This document shows positions 18,554 to 28,829 of a stretch of DNA of 64,000 nucleotides, in pieces. The notes below the pieces were generated by a model, which did no database searches, was not told where the DNA came from, and saw only the letters and a list, made by a program, of their open reading frames with translations. Location: contig NZ_CP048409.1 of assembly GCF_010448835.1 (NCBI RefSeq), positions 434,001 to 498,000 of the forward strand, read 5' to 3'. The translations under genes were made by a program, and so were the position numbers. This DNA is from Draconibacterium halophilum. GTDB taxonomy: Bacteria; Bacteroidota; Bacteroidia; Bacteroidales; Prolixibacteraceae. Each line of letters opens with the position of its first letter. Position 1 is the stretch's first letter.

Positions 18554-18997
18554 TCAGAGTTTTACCAGATCCTCGTATTTATCGATGTCTTTTCCAACCG
18601 TTTCCAGCGAAGTGTTTTTGTAAAAATGTGAAATATCCTGGCGCAGCTTTTCGTATTGTGCGTGCACCGGACACAGCGGTTTCGACGGATCGTGCGTTTT
18701 ACACGGCTCTAAACTAATAAGGCAGTTGGTGAAAAACTCTTCGCCGTCAACTTTAATAACAATGTCCCACAACGAAATTTCTGACGCATCGCGCGAAAGC
18801 GAAAAACCACCATTTGGTCCTTTGGTTGAAACCAGCAATTTTTGTTTTACCAGGTTTTGCAGGATTTTACCTAAAAAAGGAGATGATAAACCCAAATCTT
18901 CCGAAATCTTTTTGATTCCAATTCGTTTATCTTCTTTTGAAAATTTACCGAGATAAATCAACGCTCTGAGTGCATATTTGCATGTATTCGATAACAT
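18554..18997 (-). CDS. Rrf2-family regulator, probably Fe-S dependent
   Basis: 147 residues. N-terminal winged helix (about 1-60; YALRALIYLGK, KGPNGGFSLSR) and three cysteines C92, C99 and C109 (NCLISLEPCKTHDPSKPLC) spaced as in the cluster-binding Rrf2 proteins (NsrR/IscR group). It starts directly at the lutB stop with no spacer, so the regulator and the Fe-S protein LutB are probably one transcript, and autoregulation in response to iron, NO or oxidation is plausible (inference). Confidence 0.87.
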   Translation of the reverse strand: MLSNTCKYALRALIYLGKFSKEDKRIGIKKISEDLGLSSPFLGKILQNLVKQKLLVSTKGPNGGFSLSRDASEISLWDIVIKVDGEEFFTNCLISLEPCKTHDPSKPLCPVHAQYEKLRQDISHFYKNTSLETVGKDIDKYEDLVKL

Positions 18998-20364
18998 CTA
19001 TTTTAAATTTAAAATTGTTTTGCTGTATGATTTTTCTGCAAAAGCAGGAAATTTCTTTTGTTTTCCCAACACATTTTTGTTGGCTTTTAGCAGCGTATTT
19101 TTCATTTTTCCATTCACCCGGTCCAGGTTTTTTCGTTTTTTGAATGCCCATTCATAGGCCTTCATTCCTTTGTTCCAGGCAAAATTCCCCTGGTTTTCGT
19201 CAACCGCAATTTTTCGGTTTAAAAGCAACAAGTCGTGCAGCGGTATTTTTACCGGGCAAACATCGGTGCAAGCCCCGCAAACCGTGGAGGCAAAACTTAA
19301 ATGATTGTATTTATCAAAGCCTTTCATAAAAGGCGTTATTACCGAGCCGATTGGTCCACTGTAAGTGGTGTTGTAGGTGTATCCGCCCACATTTTTATAA
19401 ATGGGGCAGGCATTTAAACAGGCGCCGCAACGTATGCATTTTAAAGCATCAACATGTTTTGGTTGCGCAGCAATTTTTGTCCGATTATTATCGAGTAATA
19501 CCACCACCATTTTTTCCGGCCCATTGGCTTCATCCGTACGTTTTGGTCCGGTAATCAGCGAATTATAAACGGTAACCTGTTGTCCGGTTCCTAAAGCCGA
19601 CAACAAAGGAAACATCAGCTGCAAATCGTCGATCGACGGGATAAGTTTTTCAATTCCGGAAATTGCAATATGCACTTTCGGAAAAGAAACCGACATAAAA
19701 CCGTTTCCTTCATTTTCGGTAAGTGCTACTCCACCAACATCTGCTACCAAAAATTAGCTCCTGTAACACCCACTTCGGCAGAAGTAAATTTTTCGCGCAG
19801 TACTTCTCGCACAAAAAGGGTTAATTCGGTTGGTGTTGAATGCTCGGGTGTTTCAAATTTTTTGTGAAAAAGCTCGGCAACATCTTCTTTCGATTTGTGC
19901 ATTGCCGGCGTTAAAATATGGTAAGGTTTTTCACCCGCCACCTGAACGATAAATTCTCCCAGATCAGTTTCAACCGGTTCAAAACCAGCTTTTTCAAGAT
20001 TTTCGTTTAATTCAATTTCTTCCGAGATCATCGACTTACTTTTTACCAAAAGTTTCGCCTCATTCTCTTTCAAAATTTTTATGATTTCCGAAACAGCTTC
20101 TTCTCCATCACGAGCCCAAACCACATCAATTCCATTGGCTTTGGCATTTGTTTCAAACGTTTCAAGATAATGCGCAAGATTAGAAACCACCTTCTTTTTC
20201 AGATAAGAAGCACGGTGTTTGGCTAAATCCATATTTCGGTAACGAAGTTTACCTTTCGCAACAGCTTCGTCGTATTTCGAAATATTAAAATTTAACGTCT
20301 TCCGGTGTTTTTTATCAAAAGCAATTTTTGAATCCTTGAGAAATATTTTTTTATGAGCTGTCAT
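18998..20364 (-). pseudogene. lutB: LutB-like iron-sulfur protein, split by a one-base frameshift
   Basis: The 5' part (19744-20364, 206 residues) and 3' part (18998 to about 19750, 250 residues) together make about 455 residues, the normal LutB length. The 5' part has the LutB N-terminal region (IAFDKKHRKTLNFNISKYD) up to GVTGANF, and the 3' part continues at once with VADVGGVALTENEGNG and carries two 4Fe-4S motifs, CIRCGACLNACP and CGACTDVCP. The break is in a run of five T on the coding strand (19749-19753 on +); six would restore the frame. LutB takes part in lactate oxidation as part of LutABC, but no lutA or lutC is in view. A real mutation, a sequencing error, or a -1 slip are all open. 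Confidence 0.85.
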
Positions 20365-20817
20365 TTAATTTTCAACAGGAATCATGTCTACTCGTCGGGC
20401 ATGTCGTCCACCTTCAAATTCCGAACTTAAAAAAGCTTTTACAATCGCAACAGCTTCTTCATCAGAAACAAATCGACCGGGCACTGCACAAACATTTGCA
20501 TTGTTATGCTGGCGAGCCAATTCAGCAATTTCAGTATTCCAACAAACTCCTGAACGCACACCCTGATGCTTGTTTGCAGCAATGCTTATTCCTTGCCCAC
20601 TTCCACAAAAAGTAATGCCAATTTCAAATGCACCGCTTTCAATGGCTTCACCCATTTTGTGCGCATACACCGGATAGTCAACACTTTTATCAGAATTACA
20701 TCCCAAATCTTCGAATGCAATATTATTGTCATTCAAAAATTTTTTAATCACCTGCTTTTTTGCAAATCCGGCATGATCGCTTGCCAAGGCTATTATTTTT
20801 CCCTCTAAATTCTTCAT
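20365..20817 (-). CDS. rpiB: Ribose-5-phosphate isomerase B
   Basis: 150 residues, the RpiB length. Motifs ALASDHAGFAKK (11-22), DLGCNSDKSVDYP, the active-site Cys region ITFCGSGQGISIAANK and RHNNANVCAVPGR are those of RpiB, which interconverts ribose-5-P and ribulose-5-P. Its stop touches the lutB start, so it may lead the rpiB-lutB-rrf2 transcript. Confidence 0.94.
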   Translation of the reverse strand: MKNLEGKIIALASDHAGFAKKQVIKKFLNDNNIAFEDLGCNSDKSVDYPVYAHKMGEAIESGAFEIGITFCGSGQGISIAANKHQGVRSGVCWNTEIAELARQHNNANVCAVPGRFVSDEEAVAIVKAFLSSEFEGGRHARRVDMIPVEN

Positions 20818-20929
20818 TTGTACAAAATTAATACTTTTTGATATTTATTTCATTTATTCTTAATATTTGTTGTATGAAGGGTAAACAAAAGTTAAATATG
20901 GCAGTCATAAACTAATATATATCAATAAT

Positions 20930-22414
20930 TTACGACTTATTTATAAAGGGAATAAATCGCTTCAGTTCATTTATTTCCCATTTAAAAACAAGAAGGATAA
21001 AAGCCAATACTAAAACAATATTAATGGAGTATTTCACTATTACTGATAAATCGAGTGTAAATTGCGAAAGGCCCACAATAACCACAGCTGCCAAAAAATA
21101 ACTACCTATTCTTTTCAGATCGTAAGGCACCGGAAAATGTTTTTGCCCCAAAAAATAGGAGATAAGCAGCATAACCAAAAAGCAGCTAAATACCGCAATT
21201 GCCGACCCCATATAACCCATTACCGGAACCAGCGTAAGGTTTAAAACCAAAGTAATAACAGCTCCAATTAAAGCCATATAAGCGCCATATCGGGTTTTAT
21301 CGGTTAATTTATACCATAACGAAAGCGTAAAATACATGCCATAAAAAAGATTGGCCATTAACACGATGGGCACCACTTTTAATCCCTGATGGTATTCAGA
21401 GTCGACAATAATCTTTATAAGGTCAATAAACAGCACCATTCCAATGAAAATGATCAATCCGAAAATGACAAAATATTTCATAACAACAGCATATATTTTC
21501 GGGTCGTCTTTTGATCCTTCGCGGGCAAAGAAAAAGGGTTCAAACGCATACCGAAACGCTTGAATGAACATATTCATTAATACCGCCAGCTTGTAATTGG
21601 CACCATAAATTCCAAGCTGAAACATCGGATCCTGATCTTGCGGTACCAAAAATGGAATCAGCACTTTATCGATATTCTGATTGATCATTCCCGTTAATCC
21701 AACGATCAGAATAGGGAAACCATAACTCAGCATTTGTTTTAGCAGCTTCTTATCAAATTGAAATGAGATTCTAAAGATCTCGGGAAGCAGTAATACCAGG
21801 GTAATCAGCGAAGCCAGTAAATTGGAAATAAACACATAACCTACGCCGATATCAGCTGAATAAACGGTTGAAATAATTGAATCAGGATTATTGGATAAAA
21901 TACTTGGGCACAGTGAAATAAAGAACAGGTTAAAGCCGATATTAAAACCAATATTCACCAGTTTTATAAAGGCAAATTTTATGGGCCGGTTCTTTAGCCG
22001 GAGCCGCGCAAAGGGAATTGCTGTAAACGCATCGACACCCAAAATTATGGCAAACCACAAAATATACTCCGGATGATCGGGATAATGAATCCAGGCAGCT
22101 ATTTCGTTTCGGAAAGCTGCGGCCAGCAGTACAAACGAAAAAGTGGTAAAAAACAAGGAAACCATCGATGTGGAATACACTTTTTCAGGATCGTCGCTTT
22201 TTGAGGCAAAACGGAAATACGAGGTTTCCATTCCGTAGGTAAGCAGTACCAGCAAAAATGCCACATACGCGTACATGTTGGTTACCACACCGTAATCGCC
22301 GGGCAAAAACATAAACGAATAATAGGGGACAAGCCACCAGTTTAAAAAGCGGCCCACAATGCTGCTAACCCCGTAAATGGCTGTATCGCTTGCTAATTTT
22401 TTAAATGGATTCAA
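20930..22414 (-). CDS. Polysaccharide flippase (Wzx / MOP superfamily)
   Basis: 494 residues with 12-14 hydrophobic helices. The N-terminal KLASDTAIYGVSSIVGRFLN and the ETSYFRFAS segment are typical of oligosaccharide flippases, which move undecaprenyl-linked sugars across the inner membrane. No glycosyltransferases are adjacent, so the cargo is unknown. It is divergent from the glutaminyl cyclase gene. Confidence 0.87.
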   Translation of the reverse strand: MNPFKKLASDTAIYGVSSIVGRFLNWWLVPYYSFMFLPGDYGVVTNMYAYVAFLLVLLTYGMETSYFRFASKSDDPEKVYSTSMVSLFFTTFSFVLLAAAFRNEIAAWIHYPDHPEYILWFAIILGVDAFTAIPFARLRLKNRPIKFAFIKLVNIGFNIGFNLFFISLCPSILSNNPDSIISTVYSADIGVGYVFISNLLASLITLVLLLPEIFRISFQFDKKLLKQMLSYGFPILIVGLTGMINQNIDKVLIPFLVPQDQDPMFQLGIYGANYKLAVLMNMFIQAFRYAFEPFFFAREGSKDDPKIYAVVMKYFVIFGLIIFIGMVLFIDLIKIIVDSEYHQGLKVVPIVLMANLFYGMYFTLSLWYKLTDKTRYGAYMALIGAVITLVLNLTLVPVMGYMGSAIAVFSCFLVMLLISYFLGQKHFPVPYDLKRIGSYFLAAVVIVGLSQFTLDLSVIVKYSINIVLVLAFILLVFKWEINELKRFIPFINKS

Positions 22415-22517
22415 TAGTTGAAATTTTAGGCAAAGATAAAATCATTTGCTTTCATGCATTTCAATAAAACAACGTTTTACAATATGTTTTATCTTTGAAG
22501 TCAAAAATAGCAGAATA

Positions 22518-23591
22518 ATGAATCGAAACCTTTTCCCAATAGTACTTGTATTTTGTTTGCTCGTTAGCTTTTTTTCGTGCTCAAATAAATCGAATAAACG
22601 ACCACGAAAACCGGTAAGTACAATAAGCATTAAACCGGCAAAACAACTATATACTTCTGGCGATAAAGTAACTTTAAATATAAAAACCCGTTTACGCGAC
22701 GGCGAACTAAAATCGGTAAAAGTGTATTACGAGGGCAAATTACTTCAAGAGAGTGATGAGCTGAAATTTGAAATTCCAGATGTTGAACTGGATCGGGTAG
22801 GGAACACCAGTTTTAAAGTAAATGCCGAAAAAACCGATGGATTAAATAACAGCCGGGTAAAAACGATCAATGTACTTTCTGAAATAGCACCAAAACAATT
22901 GACTTACCAGGTGGAAGTTAAATATCCGCATTTAAAAACTTCGTACACACAGGGATTGGAATATTACAAGGGTTATTTGTACGAAGGAACCGGTGAAGAG
23001 GGGCATTCAAAACTGATGAAAGTTGACATTAAAACCGGCGAACCTGTTCAATCTATTGATTTGGAAGACAAATATTTTGGTGAAGGAATCACCATTTTAA
23101 ACGATAAAATTTACCAGCTAACTTATCGTGCTAAAAAGGGTTTTGTTTACGACTTGGAGACCTTTGCTGTAATCGATAGTTTTACTTACAAATCACCACA
23201 GGGATGGGGACTAACAAACGACGGTACCAACCTGATAATGAGTGATGGAACCAATATTTTAACATGGTTGAATCCCGATGATTTTTCGATAGTTAAAACT
23301 GTGCAGGTAGCCAATAACCGTGGAAATATGAATGTTCTTAATGAAATGGAATACATCGACGGAATTATTTACGCCAACATTTATACCACGAACTACATTG
23401 TTAAAATTGATGCCAAAACCGGTAAAGTCCTGGAAGAAATAAACATGGAAGGTTTGATTGATATGTATCATCGCTCGAACGACCGGATAGATGTACTAAA
23501 CGGAATTGCTTACGATGCCAAAAACGACCGCTTTTTTGTTACGGGAAAATTGTGGCCAATGTTATTCGAAGTTAAGTTTATAGAAAAGTAA
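22518..23591 (+). CDS. Glutaminyl-peptide cyclotransferase lipoprotein
   Basis: 357 residues from ATG 22518 (an earlier in-frame ATG at 22446 would hide the lipoprotein signal, LVSFFSCSNKS). After a short Ig-like region (about 45-130) comes the five-bladed beta-propeller of plant/bacterial-type glutamine cyclotransferase, with motifs YTQGLEYYKGYLYEGTGEEG and GWGLTNDGTNLIMSDGT, and NEMEYIDGIIYANIY near the C-terminus. It converts N-terminal Gln of exported proteins to pyroglutamate. Confidence 0.9.
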   Translation: MNRNLFPIVLVFCLLVSFFSCSNKSNKRPRKPVSTISIKPAKQLYTSGDKVTLNIKTRLRDGELKSVKVYYEGKLLQESDELKFEIPDVELDRVGNTSFKVNAEKTDGLNNSRVKTINVLSEIAPKQLTYQVEVKYPHLKTSYTQGLEYYKGYLYEGTGEEGHSKLMKVDIKTGEPVQSIDLEDKYFGEGITILNDKIYQLTYRAKKGFVYDLETFAVIDSFTYKSPQGWGLTNDGTNLIMSDGTNILTWLNPDDFSIVKTVQVANNRGNMNVLNEMEYIDGIIYANIYTTNYIVKIDAKTGKVLEEINMEGLIDMYHRSNDRIDVLNGIAYDAKNDRFFVTGKLWPMLFEVKFIEK

Positions 23592-23695
23592 AAGAATTAC
23601 GAATGTAGATTTTAGAAGTATATTACAACTGAAATTATGTACTTCTGTTCCGATCATAAATCTTAAATCGTTAATCGAAATTCATCATTCTAATA

Positions 23696-24724
23696 TTAAA
23701 AAAGGCCGGGAGAGTCGCCGTATTTTATCCGACCTAAGTGTTTATAAGCCAATTCGGTAACTTCCCTTCCGCGTGGTGTTCGTTTTATAAAACCTTCTTT
23801 TATCAAAAACGGTTCGTACACTTCTTCAATTGTGCCGGCTTCTTCGCCAACTGCTGTTGCAATGGTAGTAATTCCCACGGGTCCGCCTTTAAATTTATCG
23901 ATAATAGAAACTAAAATACGGTTATCCATTTCATCTAAACCATATTTATCGATGTTTAAAGCTGCCAGTGCATGACGTGTAATATCCATATCAATGGTAC
24001 CGTCGCCTTTTACCTGGGCAAAATCGCGAACCCGACGAAGCAAAGAATTTACTATTCTCGGAGTGCCACGGCTCCGGAAAGCTATCTCATGAGCCGCCTC
24101 GTCGCTTATCTGTACATCCAGTATACCTGCCGACCTTTTAACTATTCGCGTTAAAATATCGCCGTCATAATACTCCAGGTGCGAATTAATACCAAAACGT
24201 GCCCGCAGTGGCGCCGTTAATAATCCTGATCGGGTAGTGGCTCCGATAAGCGTAAACGAATTCAGTTCAATTTGAACAGATCGTGCACTCGGACCTTTGT
24301 CAATCATGATATCAATACGGAAATCTTCCATAGCCGAATACAGATATTCTTCAACGATAGGAGAGAGGCGATGGATTTCATCAATAAATAACACATCATT
24401 TTCTTCCAGATTAGTTAATAAACCTGCCAGATCACCCGGTTTATCCAAAACCGGTCCGGAAGTAATTTTTATGCCAACTCCCAATTCATTAGCGATAATA
24501 TTCGACAAGGTTGTTTTTCCCAGTCCCGGAGGTCCGTGAAGTAAAACATGATCCAAAGCTTCGCCACGCATAAGCGCTGCCTTTACAAAAATTTCAAGGT
24601 TTTCAACAATTTGTTTTTGTCCGCTAAAATCATCGAATTCCAGTGGACGCAAACGTTTATCTAGTTCCTTTTCCGTATCAGCATATGAATTTCCTCTAAT
24701 ATCTAACTCATCTTCCATCAGCAC
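23696..24724 (-). CDS. ruvB: Holliday junction branch-migration helicase RuvB
   Basis: 342 residues. Walker A GPPGLGKTT (64-72), Walker B LFIDEIHRL, sensor TTRSGLL and the C-terminal winged helix (FIKRTPRGREVT) are all present. RuvB drives branch migration with RuvA in recombinational repair. The second Met (24718) is an equally good start. Only 5 bases separate it from the upstream receiver-domain gene. Confidence 0.96.
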   Translation of the reverse strand: MLMEDELDIRGNSYADTEKELDKRLRPLEFDDFSGQKQIVENLEIFVKAALMRGEALDHVLLHGPPGLGKTTLSNIIANELGVGIKITSGPVLDKPGDLAGLLTNLEENDVLFIDEIHRLSPIVEEYLYSAMEDFRIDIMIDKGPSARSVQIELNSFTLIGATTRSGLLTAPLRARFGINSHLEYYDGDILTRIVKRSAGILDVQISDEAAHEIAFRSRGTPRIVNSLLRRVRDFAQVKGDGTIDMDITRHALAALNIDKYGLDEMDNRILVSIIDKFKGGPVGITTIATAVGEEAGTIEEVYEPFLIKEGFIKRTPRGREVTELAYKHLGRIKYGDSPGLF

Positions 24725-24729
24725 AAATC

Positions 24730-25104
24730 TTATTCGGGAATAAAGATGCGTATTTTTTCGATAAGCTGTGCAGCCGTAAAAGGTTTTGATAGATACTCAT
24801 TCATTCCTACGCTAAAACACTTATCACGGTCGTTATCGAGCGTATTTGCTGTTATGGCGATAATGGGAACAGGCTTTTTAACACCATTTTCTTTTTCGTA
24901 TTCCCTGATCACTGCGGTTATTTCATAACCATCCATCTCGGGTAGCATAATGTCCATTAACACCAGATCGTAAGTGTGTTGCTTTACTTTTTCAATAGCT
25001 TCGGGTCCGTTGGTAACTGGAATAACGTTGTAGTTATATTTCTTCAAATTAAATATAACCACTTTCTGATTTAATAGGTTGTCTTCAACAAGTAGTATGT
25101 CCAA
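24730..25104 (-). CDS. Stand-alone receiver-domain response regulator
   Basis: 124 residues, a single CheY-like domain and no output domain. E7/D8 form the acidic pocket, D51 (LVLMDIMLPEMDG) is the phosphoacceptor, and the T (IIAITAN) and K (LSKPF) residues are in place. It resembles receiver domains of hybrid kinases. Its transcript leads into ruvB and starts at the edge of the putative origin region at 25105-25541. Confidence 0.88.
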   Translation of the reverse strand: MDILLVEDNLLNQKVVIFNLKKYNYNVIPVTNGPEAIEKVKQHTYDLVLMDIMLPEMDGYEITAVIREYEKENGVKKPVPIIAITANTLDNDRDKCFSVGMNEYLSKPFTAAQLIEKIRIFIPE

Positions 25105-25350
25105 ACTTCTCTTATTATTATTATTAATTATACAAATTTAAAAATTAATACTAGTAATTATATCCTGTTAGCAATTGTTAATTACTATTTATCACCTTTT
25201 GTGCAATTCCTGTAAACATGGTTATTCTCCATTTTTCAACAACTATTTTAAGGGTTAATGTGTTCTAAGGTAAGTATATAATTTTACTTTTCAACATCTG
25301 TTGATAGTAATTGTGAAAATATAACTTACGTTTTTAACAGGTGTATTTCG

Positions 25351-25359
25351 TGTGGATAA
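25351..25359 (-). promoter_or_regulatory. DnaA box (TTATCCACA)
   Basis: An exact match to the canonical high-affinity DnaA box on the reverse strand, inside the gene-free region at 25.1-25.5 kb. Confidence 0.6.
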
Positions 25360-25476
25360 AGTACCATCAAAAAACAGATCAATTAACGCCTGTTTTTGAA
25401 ATGCGTTTTTATATGATGAAAAAATTGAAGAATGCAAAAATTAGTATAAAAGATTACTTTTGTTTTGTTTACATGG

Positions 25477-25485
25477 TTATACACA
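25477..25485 (+). promoter_or_regulatory. DnaA box (TTATACACA)
   Basis: An exact match to the TTATNCACA consensus on the forward strand, 117 bases from the other exact box and in the opposite orientation. Confidence 0.6.
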
Positions 25486-25541
25486 ATTACTAACAATTTG
25501 TATAAAAATTAAAGCGTTGATAAATAAGAAGTTTAAATAGA

Positions 25542-28500
25542 ATGACAGAAAATTTCAACATACTTGTTAATAAACTAAATGCGTTTAGGTTTAAATACGG
25601 GTTGTATAAACTGGTAAGAGGGGCAGCGTTGGTTTTTATATTGTTAATTACCTTATACACAGTGTTTTCTGTGGTTGAGTACTATGTTTACCTTTCATCT
25701 TTAACGCGTAAAGTTATCTTTTACGGCTTTATCATTTTCGCCGGTTTAATAAGTACACAGTTTATTTTTATTCCTTTATTTCGATTGCTGCATATTTTAA
25801 AACCTATTGATTTAAAATCATCTACAAATCTTATACAAAAGCATTTTGGTGAGATTAAAGATAAATTATTGAATATAATTGAGTTATCAGACTTACACGA
25901 AAAACAGTATTCAAACGAGCTTTTAATTGCCAGTATCGATCAGAAAATTGATGAGCTAAAAGTATTCAATTTTAATGAAGCAATTGAGTATAAGAATATT
26001 AAAATAGTTTCTATCTATTTATTAATTAGTATTTTAATAGCTTCAGGGATATTGTTATCCAATAAAAATATTTTTACTGAATCGACAAACCGGCTGGTAC
26101 ACTTTAATCAGGAGTTTGTAAAACCGGCCCCTTTTTCATTTCATATTAAAAACGAAACGTTAAAAGCGAAAAAAGGAGATTCGTATACGGTAATAGTTGA
26201 AGCCGAAGGGGATGAAATTCCTCAAATCGTATATATTAATATAGAGGGAAATAATTACCTGATGAAAACAAAAGAAACAGGTAATTATGAATTCGAAATG
26301 GCATCGGTTATTAATCCCGTTTCGTTCTATTTTACCGATTTAAATTATAAATCAGATAGTTATACCTTACAGTTATTACCAAAACCGGGTATTAATTCTT
26401 TTACTGTTAATGTAGATCCACCTCGATACACATTAACAGAATCACAACGGCTTGAGAACATCGGAGATTTGCAGGTTCCATGTGGAACAATTTTAAAATG
26501 GCAGTTCACAGGCATCGATGTAGATTCGTTGGCATTGGTGTTTAACGACTCGGTTCGGGTAAATGCAACTCAAAATGAAGCCACATTTAAAGTCGAAAAA
26601 AAGGTTTATGAATCAACTGATTACAATGTTTATATCCGAAACAAAGTTACTGAAGAAGAATTGGCATTGTCGTATAATATTGATGTTATACCGGATATTT
26701 ATCCTGACATAGAAGTTATGCGTATTGAAGATTCAACTCGTTTAACACGTTTCTTTTTCAAAGGAGTAATTGGCGATGATTATGGTTTTTCTGCCCTTCA
26801 ATTTCATTACAATATTGCAAATGAAGATACGGCGATAGCATTACCGTTTTCAAAAAATGTAGCCGATCAGGAATTTTATTTTAGTTACGATTTTAACGAT
26901 ATTGAATCAGACGGAGCTGTTTCTTATTATTTTTCAGTGTCGGATAACGATGTGATAAACGGATATAAAACCACAACATCCGACAGTTATACTTTTGTGT
27001 TTCCTGACAAAGAAGAATTGGAAGCTAATGAAAAAGAACAGTTTGAAAATCTTGAAAAGATGATTGCTGAGAGCCAGGAATTATCAAAGGAAATTCAAAA
27101 TAATTTGCAAAATCTGCAGATTAAAAATATGGATACAAACACATCCGATTGGGAAAAATCGCAGATGGTAAATGATATTGTTCAGAAACAAAATCAACTC
27201 GAAAAACTCTACGACAAAATAAAGGAGGACAATAAGAAATTGAATAATTATTTAAATTCATTTAGCGATAATTCTCAGGAAATCATCGAAAAACAAAAGC
27301 AAATAGAAGAATTGCTAAAGGAAGTTTTTACGGATGAGTTGCAAGAGTTAATGGATGAATTTAATAAGCTTGCTGAAGAGTTTGACAGTAAAAAGTTGAA
27401 CGAGTTGACGCGTGATATGAACGTGACAATGGATGATTTGCAGAAACAACTGGACAGAAATCTGGAGATGCTTAAAAAGTTCAAGGTAGAACAAAAATTA
27501 CAGGAACTTGCGGACGAAATGAGCGAAATGGCCATGGAAGAAGAAAATATGGCTCAAGAGGTGAGCGAAGAGAAAAATTACGAAGAAACCAGCGAAAAAG
27601 TAAGTGAGCATCAGGAAAACATCAAGGATATTGAGAAGCGTTTAAAAGAAGCGCTGGAAATGAATAAGGAATTGGAGGAACCAATTGGTTTTGATGATTT
27701 TGACGAAGAATTTGATGAACTGGAAAAAAGTACTGAAGACAGTAAGGAAAATCTTGAAAAAAAGAATCGAAAAAAATCGAGTCAAAGCATTCAGAAAACC
27801 TCAGAGCAAATGAAAAATGCGGCTTTTGCCATGCAGCAGATGCTCGACATGAACAGTATGCAACAAAACCAGGAGAACATTCAAAACCTGAGACAGATTT
27901 TGAGTAACCTGGTATTGTTATCATTTAATCAGGAGGATGTTTTAAGGGGCTTAAGTGGAATAAGTGCAAAAGACCCGCGATTAACAGAACTGAATAGAGA
28001 ACAAAAAAGGATTGAAGATCAGAGTAAAATTGTGAGAGACTCACTGTATACACTGGCTATGCGTACTCCACAAATTTCAAGTATGATTAATAACGAATTG
28101 GTGGATATGGAAATAAATCTTGCCAAATCGGGTGAACAACTGGAAGAGGCGCTATTTCCGCAAGCCAGAAGTAGTCAGCAATTTGTAATTACCGCAACAA
28201 ATAATCTGGCACTTTTATTAAACGAATCATTGGAGCAGCTGGAGAAACAACAGGCCAACGCGCAACCGGGTGATCAGCAATGCGAAAATCCCGGACAGGG
28301 GAGTAGTGGTATGGGGGATTTAAAGGAATCATCTGAAAGTATAAAACAACAGTTGCAAAAGATGATTGAACAGATGAAAAACGGAAACTCGCAGGGTTTA
28401 AGCAAACAAATGGGACAGAGCCTTATGCAGCACGAAATGATGCAGCAAATGCTCCGCGATTTAATGAATAACGGCAATGTCGGAAGCCAGGCGCAGGAGA

Positions 28501-28829
28501 CATTCAAACAAATTGACCAGATGCTGGAGGAAAACCGCAGAGAGTTGATGAATAAATCAATAAATGCGGAAACAATTGCACGTCAAAACCTTATAACTAC
28601 CCGCTTACTGGAAGCTGAAAAGGCTGAAAATGAACGCGAATTTGAAGATAAACGCGAGTCGGAAAGTGCTGAAGATTTTTATAGTAACCCTGTTACGTTT
28701 TTTGAGTATAAAGAAAAGGAGAACTTTTCTATAGAATATTTGAATCGTAATTCGAATACATTAAATAATTTTTACAATAAAAAATATAAAAATTATCTAA
28801 ACAAAATTGAACGCCAGAGTGAAGAATAA
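25542..28829 (+). CDS. DUF4175-family membrane protein with coiled coil
   Basis: 1095 residues. Three hydrophobic helices lie in the N-terminal part (about 20-45, 52-78, 152-172), a beta-rich extracytoplasmic region spans about 180-490, and a very long acidic coiled coil follows (about 495-740), then a Gln/Met-rich helical tail (QQMLRDLMNNGN). This layout fits the DUF4175 proteins of Bacteroidota, whose function is not established. It overlaps the RsbW-like ATPase gene by about ten bases, and both start an eight-gene forward run. Confidence 0.8.
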   Translation: MTENFNILVNKLNAFRFKYGLYKLVRGAALVFILLITLYTVFSVVEYYVYLSSLTRKVIFYGFIIFAGLISTQFIFIPLFRLLHILKPIDLKSSTNLIQKHFGEIKDKLLNIIELSDLHEKQYSNELLIASIDQKIDELKVFNFNEAIEYKNIKIVSIYLLISILIASGILLSNKNIFTESTNRLVHFNQEFVKPAPFSFHIKNETLKAKKGDSYTVIVEAEGDEIPQIVYINIEGNNYLMKTKETGNYEFEMASVINPVSFYFTDLNYKSDSYTLQLLPKPGINSFTVNVDPPRYTLTESQRLENIGDLQVPCGTILKWQFTGIDVDSLALVFNDSVRVNATQNEATFKVEKKVYESTDYNVYIRNKVTEEELALSYNIDVIPDIYPDIEVMRIEDSTRLTRFFFKGVIGDDYGFSALQFHYNIANEDTAIALPFSKNVADQEFYFSYDFNDIESDGAVSYYFSVSDNDVINGYKTTTSDSYTFVFPDKEELEANEKEQFENLEKMIAESQELSKEIQNNLQNLQIKNMDTNTSDWEKSQMVNDIVQKQNQLEKLYDKIKEDNKKLNNYLNSFSDNSQEIIEKQKQIEELLKEVFTDELQELMDEFNKLAEEFDSKKLNELTRDMNVTMDDLQKQLDRNLEMLKKFKVEQKLQELADEMSEMAMEEENMAQEVSEEKNYEETSEKVSEHQENIKDIEKRLKEALEMNKELEEPIGFDDFDEEFDELEKSTEDSKENLEKKNRKKSSQSIQKTSEQMKNAAFAMQQMLDMNSMQQNQENIQNLRQILSNLVLLSFNQEDVLRGLSGISAKDPRLTELNREQKRIEDQSKIVRDSLYTLAMRTPQISSMINNELVDMEINLAKSGEQLEEALFPQARSSQQFVITATNNLALLLNESLEQLEKQQANAQPGDQQCENPGQGSSGMGDLKESSESIKQQLQKMIEQMKNGNSQGLSKQMGQSLMQHEMMQQMLRDLMNNGNVGSQAQETFKQIDQMLEENRRELMNKSINAETIARQNLITTRLLEAEKAENEREFEDKRESESAEDFYSNPVTFFEYKEKENFSIEYLNRNSNTLNNFYNKKYKNYLNKIERQSEE

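Larger units (their letters stand above)
25105..25541. other. Gene-free AT-rich region with DnaA boxes, candidate chromosome origin
   Basis: 437 bases without a gene lie between divergent transcription units (- to the left, + to the right). The strand contains two exact TTATNCACA DnaA boxes: TTATCCACA on the reverse strand at 25351-25359 and TTATACACA at 25477-25485. Near-matches with one change are ATTTTCACA (reverse strand, 25312-25320) and two copies of TTTTCAACA (25233, 25288). A small palindrome TCAACATCTGTTGA is at 25291-25304. A -7 element TACTTTTG (25455-25462) could serve the downstream gene. mnmG is 4.2 kb away and three parS-like sites are 6-12 kb away. This could instead be only a divergent promoter region. 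Confidence 0.5.

Noticed and set aside
10147..20808. Long antisense frames opposite the aldehyde dehydrogenase, EnvC-like, TPR, lutB and rpiB genes
   Set aside because: They lie wholly opposite genes with clear family motifs and show no motif of their own.
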